Origin: CAXXOK01 sp035353235
GTDB lineage: Bacteria > Bacillota > Clostridia > Christensenellales > Aristaeellaceae
DNA: 45,982 bases
Assembly: GCA_035353235.1 (NCBI GenBank)
Contig: DAOPZG010000004.1
Coordinates: 1 to 45,982 of the forward strand
Direction: 5' to 3'
Shown: positions 24,957-33,184 of the stretch, piece by piece
How the letters are laid out: each line of letters opens with the position of its first letter
How positions within the stretch are numbered: position 1 is the stretch's first letter
Notes under the pieces: generated by a model
What the model was told of the DNA's origin: nothing
The model's database searches: none
What the model saw: the letters and a program-made list of their open reading frames with translations, nothing else
Position numbers and translations under genes: made by a program

Positions 24957-25370
24957 GTGCAAACGCTGCCGAAAGTCGCGTTCGTATGCACCCACAACTC
25001 CTGCCGCAGCCAGATGGCGGAGGCGCTGGGCCGGTTGTTTGCGGCTGATGTGTTCATCAGTTACTCCGCCGGTACGCACCCCGCCGATCAGATCAATCCG
25101 GATGCCGTCCGCGTGATCCGGCAACTGTACGGCGTGGAACTGCAGACGCAGCAGCGCCCCAAGCTGTTAGCCGAACTGCCTGCCATTGATGTGCTCATCA
25201 CCATGGGTTGCGGGGTGGAGTGCCCATTTCTGCCCTGCCGCTACCGTGAAGATTGGGACTTAAGCGACCCGACCGGGCAGCCCGACGAAGCCTTCACCCA
25301 AACGGCTCACACGATCGAGGCAAAGGTGCACGCGTTGGCCGAACGCATACAGGGCGGCCTGCTCGCCTGA
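24957..25370 (+). CDS. ArsC-like arsenate reductase / low-molecular-weight phosphatase
   Basis: The 137-residue protein has the P-loop CTHNSCRSQMAEA (nucleophile C11, R17), a second cysteine pair region (C85, C89, C94 in MGCGVECPFLPC) and DWDLSDPTG with the general acid aspartate. These fit thioredoxin-linked ArsC better than a plain tyrosine phosphatase, although the spacing between C85 and C89 is shorter than in the classical staphylococcal enzyme. No arsR, arsB or acr3 gene is near, so arsenate as the real substrate is uncertain. The start is GTG at 24957, with GGGAGGAATT upstream. It is the last gene of the cdaA run. Confidence 0.88.
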   Translation: MQTLPKVAFVCTHNSCRSQMAEALGRLFAADVFISYSAGTHPADQINPDAVRVIRQLYGVELQTQQRPKLLAELPAIDVLITMGCGVECPFLPCRYREDWDLSDPTGQPDEAFTQTAHTIEAKVHALAERIQGGLLA

Positions 25371-25388
25371 CCAGAACAGCGGAGTAGC

Positions 25389-25421
25389 GAAAGGAGCGTC
25401 CATTCAGCGGGCGCTCCTTTC
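25389..25421. terminator. Hairpin between the convergent arsC-like and acyl-CoA synthetase genes
   Basis: A 10-bp perfect stem (GAAAGGAGCG 25389-25398 with CGCTCCTTTC 25412-25421) has a 13-nt loop. Neither strand has a proper T-run after it, so termination is plausible from position rather than proven by sequence. The remaining sequence to 25493 shows nothing else. Confidence 0.5.
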
Positions 25422-25493
25422 ACCGTTCAGTAAAACATATGCCTTTCCCATAACGGGTGGCGTACCCTATCCGTTCCAGCAGTGCGCCGATCC

Positions 25494-27590
25494 TTACCCC
25501 TGCCTGACCATGCCGTTTTCGTCCAGCTCCCAGCCGGGATTGTGCGCCACTTCCCAGTAATAACCGTCCGGGTCGGCGAAGTAGGCATGATAACCGCCCC
25601 AGAAAACGGGCTGCGGTTCCTTAACAATCTTCGCGCCCGCGCCGCGCGCCAGTTCCACCGTGGCGCGCACGTCTGCGTCGCTGGGTACGTTGTAGGCAAG
25701 CGTGATCCCGCCAAAACCCGGAGCGATCGCAGGCGGATGATCCGGAGAAATATCTTCCGCCAGCAGGGAAAGCGGGTACAGTTCCAGCATCGTGCCGTTC
25801 GTGTTAAAGAAAATCACATCCGGCGTATCGCTCTTCTCCTGCGTGAGAAAGCCCAGACCGTCGCGGTAGAAGCGCACGGAAGCTGCCATGTCGCGCACGC
25901 CAAGACAGATCACGTTCACGCGGTTCATACGGTCGCGCTTCTGCTCGTCCATGTGCCGGATCAGCTTGCGTTGTATTTTTCCGCTGACTGTTTTGGGCAG
26001 TTCTTCCACAAACTCGATGATACGCGGATATTTATATGGCGCGGTCACTGCTTTTACGTGTTCCTGCAGCTCGCGTTTCAGCTCCTCGCTGGGTTCGTAA
26101 CCGCGATTTTTTACCAGTACGACCGTCGCCTTCACGATCTGACCGCGTTCCGGATGCGGTACGGCGGTAATGGCACACTCCAGCACGGCGGGGTGGGTCA
26201 TCAAGGCGCTTTCTACCTCGAAAGGCCCGATACGGTAGCCGCTGGACTTGATTACATCGTCGCCACGCCCGATAAAGAAGTAGTACCCCTCCACGTCGCG
26301 CCAGGCCATATCGCCCGTGTGGTATAACCCACCATAGAACACCTCGTCGGTCTGGGGCTGGTTACGGTAATATCCCGTCAGCAGACCCGCCGGATGTCCA
26401 TGGTTCAGGCGGATGCAGATTTCTCCTTCTACGCCGTCTTCCACGTCGTTGCCGTTTTCATCCACCAGAGCGATTTGATAGGCTGGCGAGGGTTTGCCGG
26501 TGCTGCCGGTTTTCGGCTCCATCCACTTGCTGGTCATCAGCAACGGTGTAGTCTCGCTCTGACCGAACGCCTCGTGGATTTTCACCCCGGTCGCCTTCAA
26601 AAACTGCTCGTACACTTCAGGGTTCAGCGGCTCGCCCGCACAGTTGGCCCACCGCAGAGCGCTTAAGTCATATTGGCTCAGGTCTTCCTTGATGATAAAG
26701 CGGTACACGGTCGGCGGCGCACAAAATGAGGTGACGTGGTACTTTGCCAGCCGTTCCAGCAGGTCGGCGGCCACGAAACGGTCAAAGTCGTACACAAACA
26801 GGGTGGCGCCGCAAATCCATTGGCCGTACATCTTCCCCCAGCCCGCCTTGGCCCAGCCCGTATCCGCCACGGCAAGGTGGATGTCCCGATCGCCTACGTT
26901 ATGCCAGTAATACGCCGTCACCGTCTGCGCGATGGGATAGGTCCAGGTATGGGCCGCCATCTTGGGCATGCCCGTGGTACCGCTGGTAAAGTACATCAGC
27001 ATGATGTCGTCATTGCCCGGCAGTTCCTGCGGTTTTTCCCAATGCGGATCAGCCTGCTCCACCAGCGTATCAAAATTCAGGAAGCCTTCCGCGTCGCACA
27101 GGGTAAACAGCACCGGCTGCGGATCGCATTCCGCTTTCGCGGCCAGCACATGCCCGCGTACTTCTTCTTCTTCCACGCAGATCAGCGCTCTCGCGCCGCT
27201 AGCCTGCACGCGGTACACAATATCTTTTTTCTGAAACTGCGCCGTTGCGGGGATCAGCACACAGCCTACCTTAAGCAGGCCCAGTGCGGCGATCCAAAAC
27301 TGATAGCGGCGTTTGAGCATTAAAATGACAGGGTCGCCTTTTTTCAGGCCCTGTGCTTTGAACACATTCGCCGCTTTGTCGCTCAAACGGCTGAACTCGC
27401 CGAAAGTGAACGTACGCTCCCGCCCGTGAATGTCGCACCAGATCATGGCGCGTTTATCAGGCGACTGGCGCGCATACTCGTCCACCACGTCGTAAGCAAA
27501 GTGGAAATGTTCCGGAATCTTTAATTCAAAATGTTGTTCGAAATCCTCCTGAGAGGTAAAATCCGTCCGTATATATCGATCCGCCAGCAT
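25494..27590 (-). CDS. Acyl-CoA synthetase fused to a C-terminal VOC (glyoxalase-fold) domain
   Basis: Residues 1-547 form an adenylate-forming acyl-CoA synthetase: YFTSGTTGMPK (residues 200-210), GQSETTP, YHTGDMAW, GRGDDVIKSSGYRIGPFEVE, and the C-terminal catalytic lysine K538 in TVSGKIQRK. It resembles the medium-chain or acetate-type (MACS) group and would activate a carboxylic acid to its CoA thioester. After a linker of about 8 residues the frame continues from M555 (codon 25928-25926) into a VOC domain of 144 residues, with RFYRDGLGF, MLELYP and FADPDGYYWEVAHNP. No ribosome-binding site precedes M555, so this is one polypeptide. VOC proteins like this are normally free-standing. The ATG start at 27590 follows AAAGGAAGAG. 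It lies 42 nt after an XRE-cupin regulator gene. Confidence 0.92.
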   Translation of the reverse strand: MLADRYIRTDFTSQEDFEQHFELKIPEHFHFAYDVVDEYARQSPDKRAMIWCDIHGRERTFTFGEFSRLSDKAANVFKAQGLKKGDPVILMLKRRYQFWIAALGLLKVGCVLIPATAQFQKKDIVYRVQASGARALICVEEEEVRGHVLAAKAECDPQPVLFTLCDAEGFLNFDTLVEQADPHWEKPQELPGNDDIMLMYFTSGTTGMPKMAAHTWTYPIAQTVTAYYWHNVGDRDIHLAVADTGWAKAGWGKMYGQWICGATLFVYDFDRFVAADLLERLAKYHVTSFCAPPTVYRFIIKEDLSQYDLSALRWANCAGEPLNPEVYEQFLKATGVKIHEAFGQSETTPLLMTSKWMEPKTGSTGKPSPAYQIALVDENGNDVEDGVEGEICIRLNHGHPAGLLTGYYRNQPQTDEVFYGGLYHTGDMAWRDVEGYYFFIGRGDDVIKSSGYRIGPFEVESALMTHPAVLECAITAVPHPERGQIVKATVVLVKNRGYEPSEELKRELQEHVKAVTAPYKYPRIIEFVEELPKTVSGKIQRKLIRHMDEQKRDRMNRVNVICLGVRDMAASVRFYRDGLGFLTQEKSDTPDVIFFNTNGTMLELYPLSLLAEDISPDHPPAIAPGFGGITLAYNVPSDADVRATVELARGAGAKIVKEPQPVFWGGYHAYFADPDGYYWEVAHNPGWELDENGMVRQG

Positions 27591-27632
27591 GGGTGGCTCT
27601 TCCTTTCCTTAACGGGGTCGCTTGCCCAGGCC

Positions 27633-28187
27633 TTATGGAATGACCATGGCCAGAAAGTGTACGGGTTCGTTGCCTTCGGCTTTCATCGCGTGCGGCGTAC
27701 GACTGTCGTAATATACGCTGTCGCCGGGGTTGAGAACGATGTCGTTCTTGCCGATCATAATGCGCATCACGCCGGAAAGGATGTAGTCAAACTCCTGCCC
27801 TTCGTGGCTGTTGGGGATCATTTCTTCGTTTTCTCCCACAGGCACGGTCACATACAGGGGCTCGATCTTGCGGTGCGCAAAATTGGAACCCAGGTTTTTG
27901 TACACATACTGGTTGTGGCGGGTAATATCCTCCCCCTTGCCTGCGCGCGTTACGCTGAACACGTTCAGCCTTGGGGCTTCGCCCGTCAACAGTTCGGTCA
28001 TATCCATGTGAAAGGTCTCGCCGACCTTCACCAGAAAGCTGATGGGTATGTCAATCTCCCCGGACTCGATCTTCTTGTATTCTTCCACGGGAACATCCAG
28101 CGCGGCCGCCATCCGTTCGACCGTGTAGTCCGAAATCTCGCGAAGATCTGAAATTCTCATAGCGATCTGCTTCACTTGATCGGACAC
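27633..28187 (-). CDS. XRE family regulator with a C-terminal cupin domain
   Basis: This 184-residue protein has an N-terminal helix-turn-helix (about residues 5-65, RISDLREISDYTVERMAAALDV then YKKIESGEIDIPI) and a C-terminal cupin sensor (about residues 110-184, with HEGQEFDYILSGVMRIMIG and NPGDSVYYDSRTPHAM). Such regulators bind a small ligand in the cupin and often control the next gene and themselves. The start is GTG at 28187, chosen because AAAGGAGG sits 10 nt upstream. The synthetase-VOC gene follows in the same unit, so this regulator probably controls it; the ligand may be the acid or its CoA ester, which is inference. Confidence 0.92.
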   Translation of the reverse strand: MSDQVKQIAMRISDLREISDYTVERMAAALDVPVEEYKKIESGEIDIPISFLVKVGETFHMDMTELLTGEAPRLNVFSVTRAGKGEDITRHNQYVYKNLGSNFAHRKIEPLYVTVPVGENEEMIPNSHEGQEFDYILSGVMRIMIGKNDIVLNPGDSVYYDSRTPHAMKAEGNEPVHFLAMVIP

Positions 28188-28210
28188 GACGGGTGCGCCT
28201 CCTTTTACCC

Positions 28211-28261
28211 CAGTAACGGGTTAAGTTGTCTTATTATAGCCATTCCCGGTCCATGGCGCAA
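28211..28261 (-). promoter_or_regulatory. Promoter and possible operator of the XRE-cupin / synthetase unit
   Basis: On the minus strand TTGCGC (28261-28256), a 17-nt spacer and a perfect TATAAT (28238-28233) lie 46 nt upstream of the regulator. Just downstream, 28214-28223 holds the inverted repeat TAACGGGTTA (TAAC, GG-centred, GTTA), at a place suited to autorepression. The promoter is firm; the operator is tentative. Confidence 0.7.
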
Positions 28262-28291
28262 GTTTTTCCGCGGTTTTCCGGTCAAAGCACT

Positions 28292-29329
28292 TCAGGCGAT
28301 GGTTTGACGGTCACCGTTCAGGATCGCGTCCAGTTTGAACAGCGCGGTCTCGGCGCTGCCTTCCTGCGGGGTCTGCCCGGATTTTAAGCGATATTCCAGA
28401 TCAAACAGATAATCGTATGCGGCTTTCAGCTTTTCCACAGGATAGCGCCGCGCCTGCGCCTGCGTGCGGGCCAGTGTGAACGGCGGAATCCCCAGCAGAC
28501 TGGCCAGAGAATTGGCGGGCGCGCGCTCGTCCAGCAGGCACCGCATATGATATAAAATTCGGTATTGCCTCAGCAGCATCGCCAGCACCATAAACCGGTC
28601 CTCACCGCCTTCCAGCACGCTGTTCAGCAGCTGGCAGGCATCGCGGTTGTTGCCCGCCACCTGCGCGTCCACCATCTGGAACACGGAGCACTCCAGCGAG
28701 CGGATACAGATGGCCGCAATATCCTCTTCCGTAACGGTTTCACGTTCTCCCGCATAAGCGGCCAGTTTTTCCATTTCCTGTTTTAACAGGGCCGCGTCGT
28801 GCCCCACGGTAAACACCAGCGTTTGCGCACAGCCCGCGTCCATCTGTTTGCCTAACGCGCGCATGGTGCGAACAGCCCATTTGGCGGCTTCCTGATCTTC
28901 CATGGGGGAAAAATCAACAATCGCGCCGCGTTTTTTCAGGTTCTGGTAGAGCTTTTTCCGACCGTCCGCCTTGCCCTTGTTGTAAAAAACCAAGCAGGTT
29001 TCGGGCGACTGGTGATCCAGATAGGCCTCAATCGCTTCCAGTTTGGTTCCGTTATCGCCGGAGGACGCGGTGGTGAGCAGGTCGCAATCCCGTATGAGCA
29101 ACACCCTTTTTTCCGCCATGAAGGGCAGGGTTTCGGCGGCGGCCACCAGTGCATCCGCATCCGGGTTCAGCAGTTCGGAATAGTTCATCTGCTCCATCCC
29201 CTGCGGCAACAGCTGTTCGCACAAGCGAGCCGCCGCTTGCCCCTTGATGTACTCCTCCGTGCCTTCAAAAAGATACAGTGGCCGGATTGTTCCGTTTTTC
29301 AACGAGTCGAAGAATTCGTTATGGTTCAT
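28292..29329 (-). CDS. holA: DNA polymerase III subunit delta
   Basis: HolA is the delta subunit of the clamp loader and opens the sliding clamp. The 345-residue protein shows the N-terminal YLFEGTEEYIKGQAA, the AAA-like domain with KRVLLIRDCDLLT and CLVFYNKGKADGRKKLYQNLKKRG, and the C-terminal collar (FMVLAMLLRQYRILYHM; ARRYPVEKLKAAYDYLFDLEYRLKSG). The ATG at 29329 is used because AGGAGAAAACG precedes it; the frame runs further upstream only inside comEC. It overlaps the comEC end by 11 nt and closes the rqcP-ispD-ispF-comEC-holA unit. I see no clear terminator after it. Confidence 0.94.
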   Translation of the reverse strand: MNHNEFFDSLKNGTIRPLYLFEGTEEYIKGQAAARLCEQLLPQGMEQMNYSELLNPDADALVAAAETLPFMAEKRVLLIRDCDLLTTASSGDNGTKLEAIEAYLDHQSPETCLVFYNKGKADGRKKLYQNLKKRGAIVDFSPMEDQEAAKWAVRTMRALGKQMDAGCAQTLVFTVGHDAALLKQEMEKLAAYAGERETVTEEDIAAICIRSLECSVFQMVDAQVAGNNRDACQLLNSVLEGGEDRFMVLAMLLRQYRILYHMRCLLDERAPANSLASLLGIPPFTLARTQAQARRYPVEKLKAAYDYLFDLEYRLKSGQTPQEGSAETALFKLDAILNGDRQTIA

Positions 29330-31715
29330 CGTTTTCTCCTGTTCGGTAAGTGGTAATCCGATAAGTACCGTTGACAGCTGACAGGGTGATCTCCCCTGTT
29401 TCATCCGTACGTAATACCTGTGCGCCATGTTCCGTTAAGCGTTCCAGCGTATCCGCCGAGGGAAGGCGCGCGTTGGAACGGCAGGAAACCAGCGCGATGG
29501 TCGGATCTGCCTGATCCAGAAACGCATCCGAGGTGGAAGCTGCGCTGCCATGGTGCCCCACCTTGAGGATGTCGCAGGGCTCCACAATGTAGCGCTCGTA
29601 CAGGGAGGTATCGTCCGCCATGCTTAGAATTCGCAGACTGTCCAGCGTAATCATCGTCGCCATGGAGCGTTCGTTGGCATCCAGCCCGGTTCTTGTTTTT
29701 CCTTTTTCGGGCCAGAGTACCTGAATATTCAATTCGGGATAGGTCAGCGTATCCCCTGCCGACAGAAACGTGACCGGGATTCCGCTACGTGTGATCGCGT
29801 CCCAGATCACGGGGGCATCCGCATCCAGCGTTACATCCAGCGCACCGTCCGGGAGGTAAATATGCCCGATCGGAATATCTTCCTTCAACAGCTGTAATAA
29901 ACCCTTGGCATGGTCGGCATGCAGATGCGTAAGCAGCACCGCGTCCAACGACCGACCTTCCGCCAGCAGGCGGCCTGCCATTTCGCTGCCCTGCTCACCC
30001 ACGTCAATTGCAATGGTACGGTTTCCAGCCATCAGCAGCGCCGCGTCCCCCTGACCCACCGACAGTTGATCATATCGCAGGGCTGCGGGGCGCGTAAGAT
30101 ACGCACCCGTACAGGCAAGGCAGCAGATCAGGCCGATCGCCAGCACACGCCTGCCGCGTCCTGCGCGAAGATACCCCGACAGGGCCAGCACACCCAGCAG
30201 TAAGCCCGCACACGCCCACAGGTTGGGCGAAGGCACGCGGATCTGTGCATAAGGCAGTTGTGCGGACAGTTCCAGTACCCTTAACAGCAGCCAACTCCCC
30301 CATTTTGCCACAAACCCCAGCGCCATGCCCAGCGGGGCGCCCACTAACGGTAAAAACGATGCCAGCAGCGTTACGGCATACAGCGGCACCAGAATCCCTG
30401 CCAGCGGTACGGCCAGCAGGTTAAAAAGCATCCCATACAGCGGCAGTTTATGAAAATACGCCGCCGTGGGCAACAATACGCCAATCTGCGCTGAAAGGCT
30501 GACCGCGAGGACGCCAAGCGTCGAATCCCTGCCCTTTGTCAGCAGAGCCGCGATTTTTGTACGCGGGCGAAGCTGGTTTGTGCCAAAGGGGCGCGAGAGC
30601 AGGGTGAGGATGGGTCGATACAGGAACATGATCCCCGCCATCGCGGTAAAGGAGAGAACGAAGCCCGCTGAAAACAGCTGTAGCGGGTTGATCGCCAACA
30701 CCAGAGTCGCCGCCGTGGAAAGCGTGGTAAGCGGATCGTGCTTTCGCCCGACCGCATCCGCGCCCAGCACCAGCAGCGCCATGGTCGCCGCGCGCACCGC
30801 CGCGGGCGGAAACCCGGTGATCCAGCAGTACAGCGCCAGAAAAGCTGCGGTTACCGGCAGCCGGAAACTCTTCTTCAGCGTAAGCAGGTTCAACAGCCAT
30901 AATAAACCACCCAACAGGAAACCCACATGCAGGCCGGAAACCGCCATCAGGTGCGCCACGCCCGCGCGTTGGAAAGCCAGCTGCTCGTCCTCCGCCAGGC
31001 CGTCCTTATCGCCAAGCAGCATCGCCATGGCCAGACTGCCCTCGTCCCCCATCAGGGTTTGAAAACGCTCGGCGCAAAAAACGCGGATACGGGCAGGAAA
31101 GCTTACGACAGGCGCAGTCTCCCGCGTGTTGAGCACAGAGGGATTCTTTACGCCCGAGATTCCATACCCGATCCCGTTTTGCAGCAGCCACATGCGGAAA
31201 TCGAAGTCATTCTCATTCAGTTTTCCCGTCGGCAGATAGACCTTTCCCTGAAAGCGGATTTGTGCGCCGTCAAAAAGATCGTCCGCTGTAAGCCCCGCGG
31301 TTTCGTCGATGGTGCAATACGCGCGACCCGGCTGCTCCACACCGTTGAGCGTTACCCGGCACAGCGTCGCCGATACACCCCCGGCAGTGCGTTCCGATGG
31401 CTCCCCATACACCGTCGCGGTGATCTCGTCGTAGCTTCCCGGTACAGGAACCGCCGGATTCAGCCATGTATTCGTCCATAAAAGCGCCGCCGCCAGCGCC
31501 AGCGGGAGGCAAGCCCACCGTATCGGCAACCTGAAACAGGCCAACGGGATCACCAGCAGCGCCGCCAGCGCAACCAGCCACAACGGCCAAAGCCCCGTAG
31601 TTACACGCGGCGCCAACCAAATCCCCACACCAAAGCACAGCGCCAGCAACGGCAAAAAAAAGCCTCGCTCCCGCGGGGCTGATCGCTGTGCTATGCTCCG
31701 GGCCGGGCGATTCAT
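29319..31715 (-). CDS. comEC: ComEC/Rec2 DNA uptake channel
   Basis: ComEC is the membrane channel of natural transformation and carries a nuclease-like domain for the non-transported strand. The 798-residue protein has two N-terminal membrane segments, a DUF4131 soluble part (about residues 75-210), the polytopic Competence domain (about residues 220-520, with HLMAVSGLHVGFLLG), and a C-terminal metallo-beta-lactamase domain with H597-x-H599-x-D601-H602 (THLHADHAKG), SMADDTS and KVGHHGSAASTS. All three standard parts are present and intact. The ATG at 31715 overlaps the ispF stop by 4 nt. No comEA or comGA gene is in the window, so transformability is not shown. Confidence 0.95.
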   Translation of the reverse strand: MNRPARSIAQRSAPRERGFFLPLLALCFGVGIWLAPRVTTGLWPLWLVALAALLVIPLACFRLPIRWACLPLALAAALLWTNTWLNPAVPVPGSYDEITATVYGEPSERTAGGVSATLCRVTLNGVEQPGRAYCTIDETAGLTADDLFDGAQIRFQGKVYLPTGKLNENDFDFRMWLLQNGIGYGISGVKNPSVLNTRETAPVVSFPARIRVFCAERFQTLMGDEGSLAMAMLLGDKDGLAEDEQLAFQRAGVAHLMAVSGLHVGFLLGGLLWLLNLLTLKKSFRLPVTAAFLALYCWITGFPPAAVRAATMALLVLGADAVGRKHDPLTTLSTAATLVLAINPLQLFSAGFVLSFTAMAGIMFLYRPILTLLSRPFGTNQLRPRTKIAALLTKGRDSTLGVLAVSLSAQIGVLLPTAAYFHKLPLYGMLFNLLAVPLAGILVPLYAVTLLASFLPLVGAPLGMALGFVAKWGSWLLLRVLELSAQLPYAQIRVPSPNLWACAGLLLGVLALSGYLRAGRGRRVLAIGLICCLACTGAYLTRPAALRYDQLSVGQGDAALLMAGNRTIAIDVGEQGSEMAGRLLAEGRSLDAVLLTHLHADHAKGLLQLLKEDIPIGHIYLPDGALDVTLDADAPVIWDAITRSGIPVTFLSAGDTLTYPELNIQVLWPEKGKTRTGLDANERSMATMITLDSLRILSMADDTSLYERYIVEPCDILKVGHHGSAASTSDAFLDQADPTIALVSCRSNARLPSADTLERLTEHGAQVLRTDETGEITLSAVNGTYRITTYRTGENDEP

Positions 31716-32206
31716 TGTCTGGTTACGGAGTCGGTTCGATCCGCGAGCAGACATACCGCATGCGCGGAAATCCCCTTCTCTTCGCCCTCAAACCCAAGGC
31801 CTTCGGTGGTGGTCGCCTTCACGCTTACACAGCCCATCGGCAGGCCCAACCGCTCCGCCAGTTTCTTGCGCATTTCATCCACATAGGGCCGCAGTCTGGG
31901 GCGCTGCGCCACAATGGTCACGTCCACATTCACGGGGGCGAAGCCGAGCTCCGCGATCCTGGCCGCCACAACATCCAGCAATTCCAGCGAGCAAGCCCCG
32001 CGATACCGTTCCTCCGTATCCGGGAACAGCGCGCCGATATCGCCCAGCGCGGCAGCCCCCAGCAGAGCGTCCATCAGAGCATGGGTCGCCACATCAGCGT
32101 CGCTGTGCCCCAACAATCCCCTCTCGTGCGGGATTTTCACGCCGCAGAGAATCAGCTCGCGTCCCGGCACCAACCGGTGCGTATCCATGCCATGTCCAAT
32201 GCGCAT
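31712..32206 (-). CDS. ispF: 2-C-methyl-D-erythritol 2,4-cyclodiphosphate synthase
   Basis: IspF is the fifth enzyme of the MEP isoprenoid pathway and forms the cyclic diphosphate. The 164-residue protein shows the zinc ligands D8 and H10 (GMDTHRL) and a later His (GHSDADVATHALMDALLGA), plus the DIGALFPDT loop and the C-terminal VSVKATTTEGLGFEG. The start ATG shares one nucleotide with the ispD stop, and its stop overlaps the comEC start by 4 nt. It directly follows IspD, which acts two steps earlier in the same pathway. Confidence 0.97.
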   Translation of the reverse strand: MRIGHGMDTHRLVPGRELILCGVKIPHERGLLGHSDADVATHALMDALLGAAALGDIGALFPDTEERYRGACSLELLDVVAARIAELGFAPVNVDVTIVAQRPRLRPYVDEMRKKLAERLGLPMGCVSVKATTTEGLGFEGEEKGISAHAVCLLADRTDSVTRQ

Positions 32207-32895
32207 TATGCTTCCTCCCGTGCCGATAAGATTGCTTCGGCAAGCGACAAATCAATAGCCGTCGTCAGTTTGATGTTCTCGCGGCTGCCTTCGCAAAGGC
32301 GTACCGGCAGGCCCGCGTGTTCCAGCAAAGCGGCATCGTCCGTGCCGCGGAAGCCGTCGCGTTCCGCTTCGGCATGCGCCCGCTTTAGCTCTGTCACACG
32401 GAAAGCCTGAGGCGTCTGCATGGCGAAAAGTGTGTCCCGGTCGAGCGTTTCCTGCACATTTCCCTGCCGATCCGCACGTTTCACGGTGTCCGTCACCGGG
32501 ACGCTCGCCACGCCGGAGCCATACTTTTCCATGGATTCAATGGCCCGGCGGATGATTTCCACCGTAACCAGCGCCCGCGCACCGTCGTGCACCAGAACAC
32601 TTTCCGCGTCGGCAGGCAGCGCGTTCAGCCCTGCGGCCACCGAAGCCTGCCGATCCGCTCCACCCGGCACGACCGCCAGCACAGCACCGCTCAACCCATA
32701 TCGGGTGAGCATCTGCCGCATCGTATCGCCTTCGCCCTCCCGGGCGACCAGCACGATACCCGCGCAAAGGCCCGTGAAAGGCGCGATGGCGCGCACAATG
32801 GCGGGAACGCCGCGCAGGGGTAAAAGCACCTTGTTCATGCCTGCCCCCATGCGCGCGCCGCTGCCACCACCCAGCACAATCGCGTACGTTTTCAT
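32206..32895 (-). CDS. ispD: 2-C-methyl-D-erythritol 4-phosphate cytidylyltransferase
   Basis: IspD couples CTP to methylerythritol phosphate, the third step of the MEP pathway. The 229-residue protein has the nucleotide-binding N-terminus VLGGGSGARMGAGMNKVLLPL, the middle motif VHDGARALVT and the C-terminal TDTVKRAD with TPQAFRV and GTDDAALLEHAG. The start overlaps the rqcP stop by 4 nt. The gene is in one co-directional, overlapping run with ispF, comEC and holA. Confidence 0.97.
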   Translation of the reverse strand: MKTYAIVLGGGSGARMGAGMNKVLLPLRGVPAIVRAIAPFTGLCAGIVLVAREGEGDTMRQMLTRYGLSGAVLAVVPGGADRQASVAAGLNALPADAESVLVHDGARALVTVEIIRRAIESMEKYGSGVASVPVTDTVKRADRQGNVQETLDRDTLFAMQTPQAFRVTELKRAHAEAERDGFRGTDDAALLEHAGLPVRLCEGSRENIKLTTAIDLSLAEAILSAREEA

Positions 32896-33170
32896 TCCGC
32901 GCCGCGCTCCGCCTTGGTCTGTTCGTCCTCCGCCAGCACTTCGTACAGGTCGGCAGCCCCTTCCTTGCGCACTGTTTCCTGCACGCTCAGGATACGGTAA
33001 CGGCCCACACGGTTACCAAAGCGAATCTCCATCACGTCGTTTTCCTTCACTTCCGCGCCGGGCTTGGCCGTGCGGCCATTCAGGCTGACCCGGCCGCCCG
33101 CGCACGCGTCGTTGGCGACCGTGCGGCGCTTGATAATCCGGGAAACCTTCAGGTATTTATCCAGTCTCAT
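32892..33170 (-). CDS. rqcP: S4-domain RNA-binding protein RqcP
   Basis: RqcP (YabO) stabilises tRNA on stalled 50S subunits during alanine tailing by RqcH in ribosome quality control. The 92-residue protein is one S4 domain, MRLDKYLKVSRIIKRRTVANDA then GGRVSLNGRTAKPGAEVKENDVMEI, with a short acidic tail. Assignment to RqcP rather than another S4 protein rests on size and family resemblance. The ATG follows CGGAGG by about 4 nt. A strong hairpin with a short T-run ends just before that ribosome-binding site, so expression may depend on read-through. Confidence 0.9.
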   Translation of the reverse strand: MRLDKYLKVSRIIKRRTVANDACAGGRVSLNGRTAKPGAEVKENDVMEIRFGNRVGRYRILSVQETVRKEGAADLYEVLAEDEQTKAERGAE

Positions 33171-33184
33171 ATTGCCTCCGTATT

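Noticed and set aside
25482..26327. A 281-codon plus-strand open frame opposite the synthetase-VOC gene
   Set aside because: It has no ribosome-binding site or motifs and lies wholly opposite a well-supported gene.
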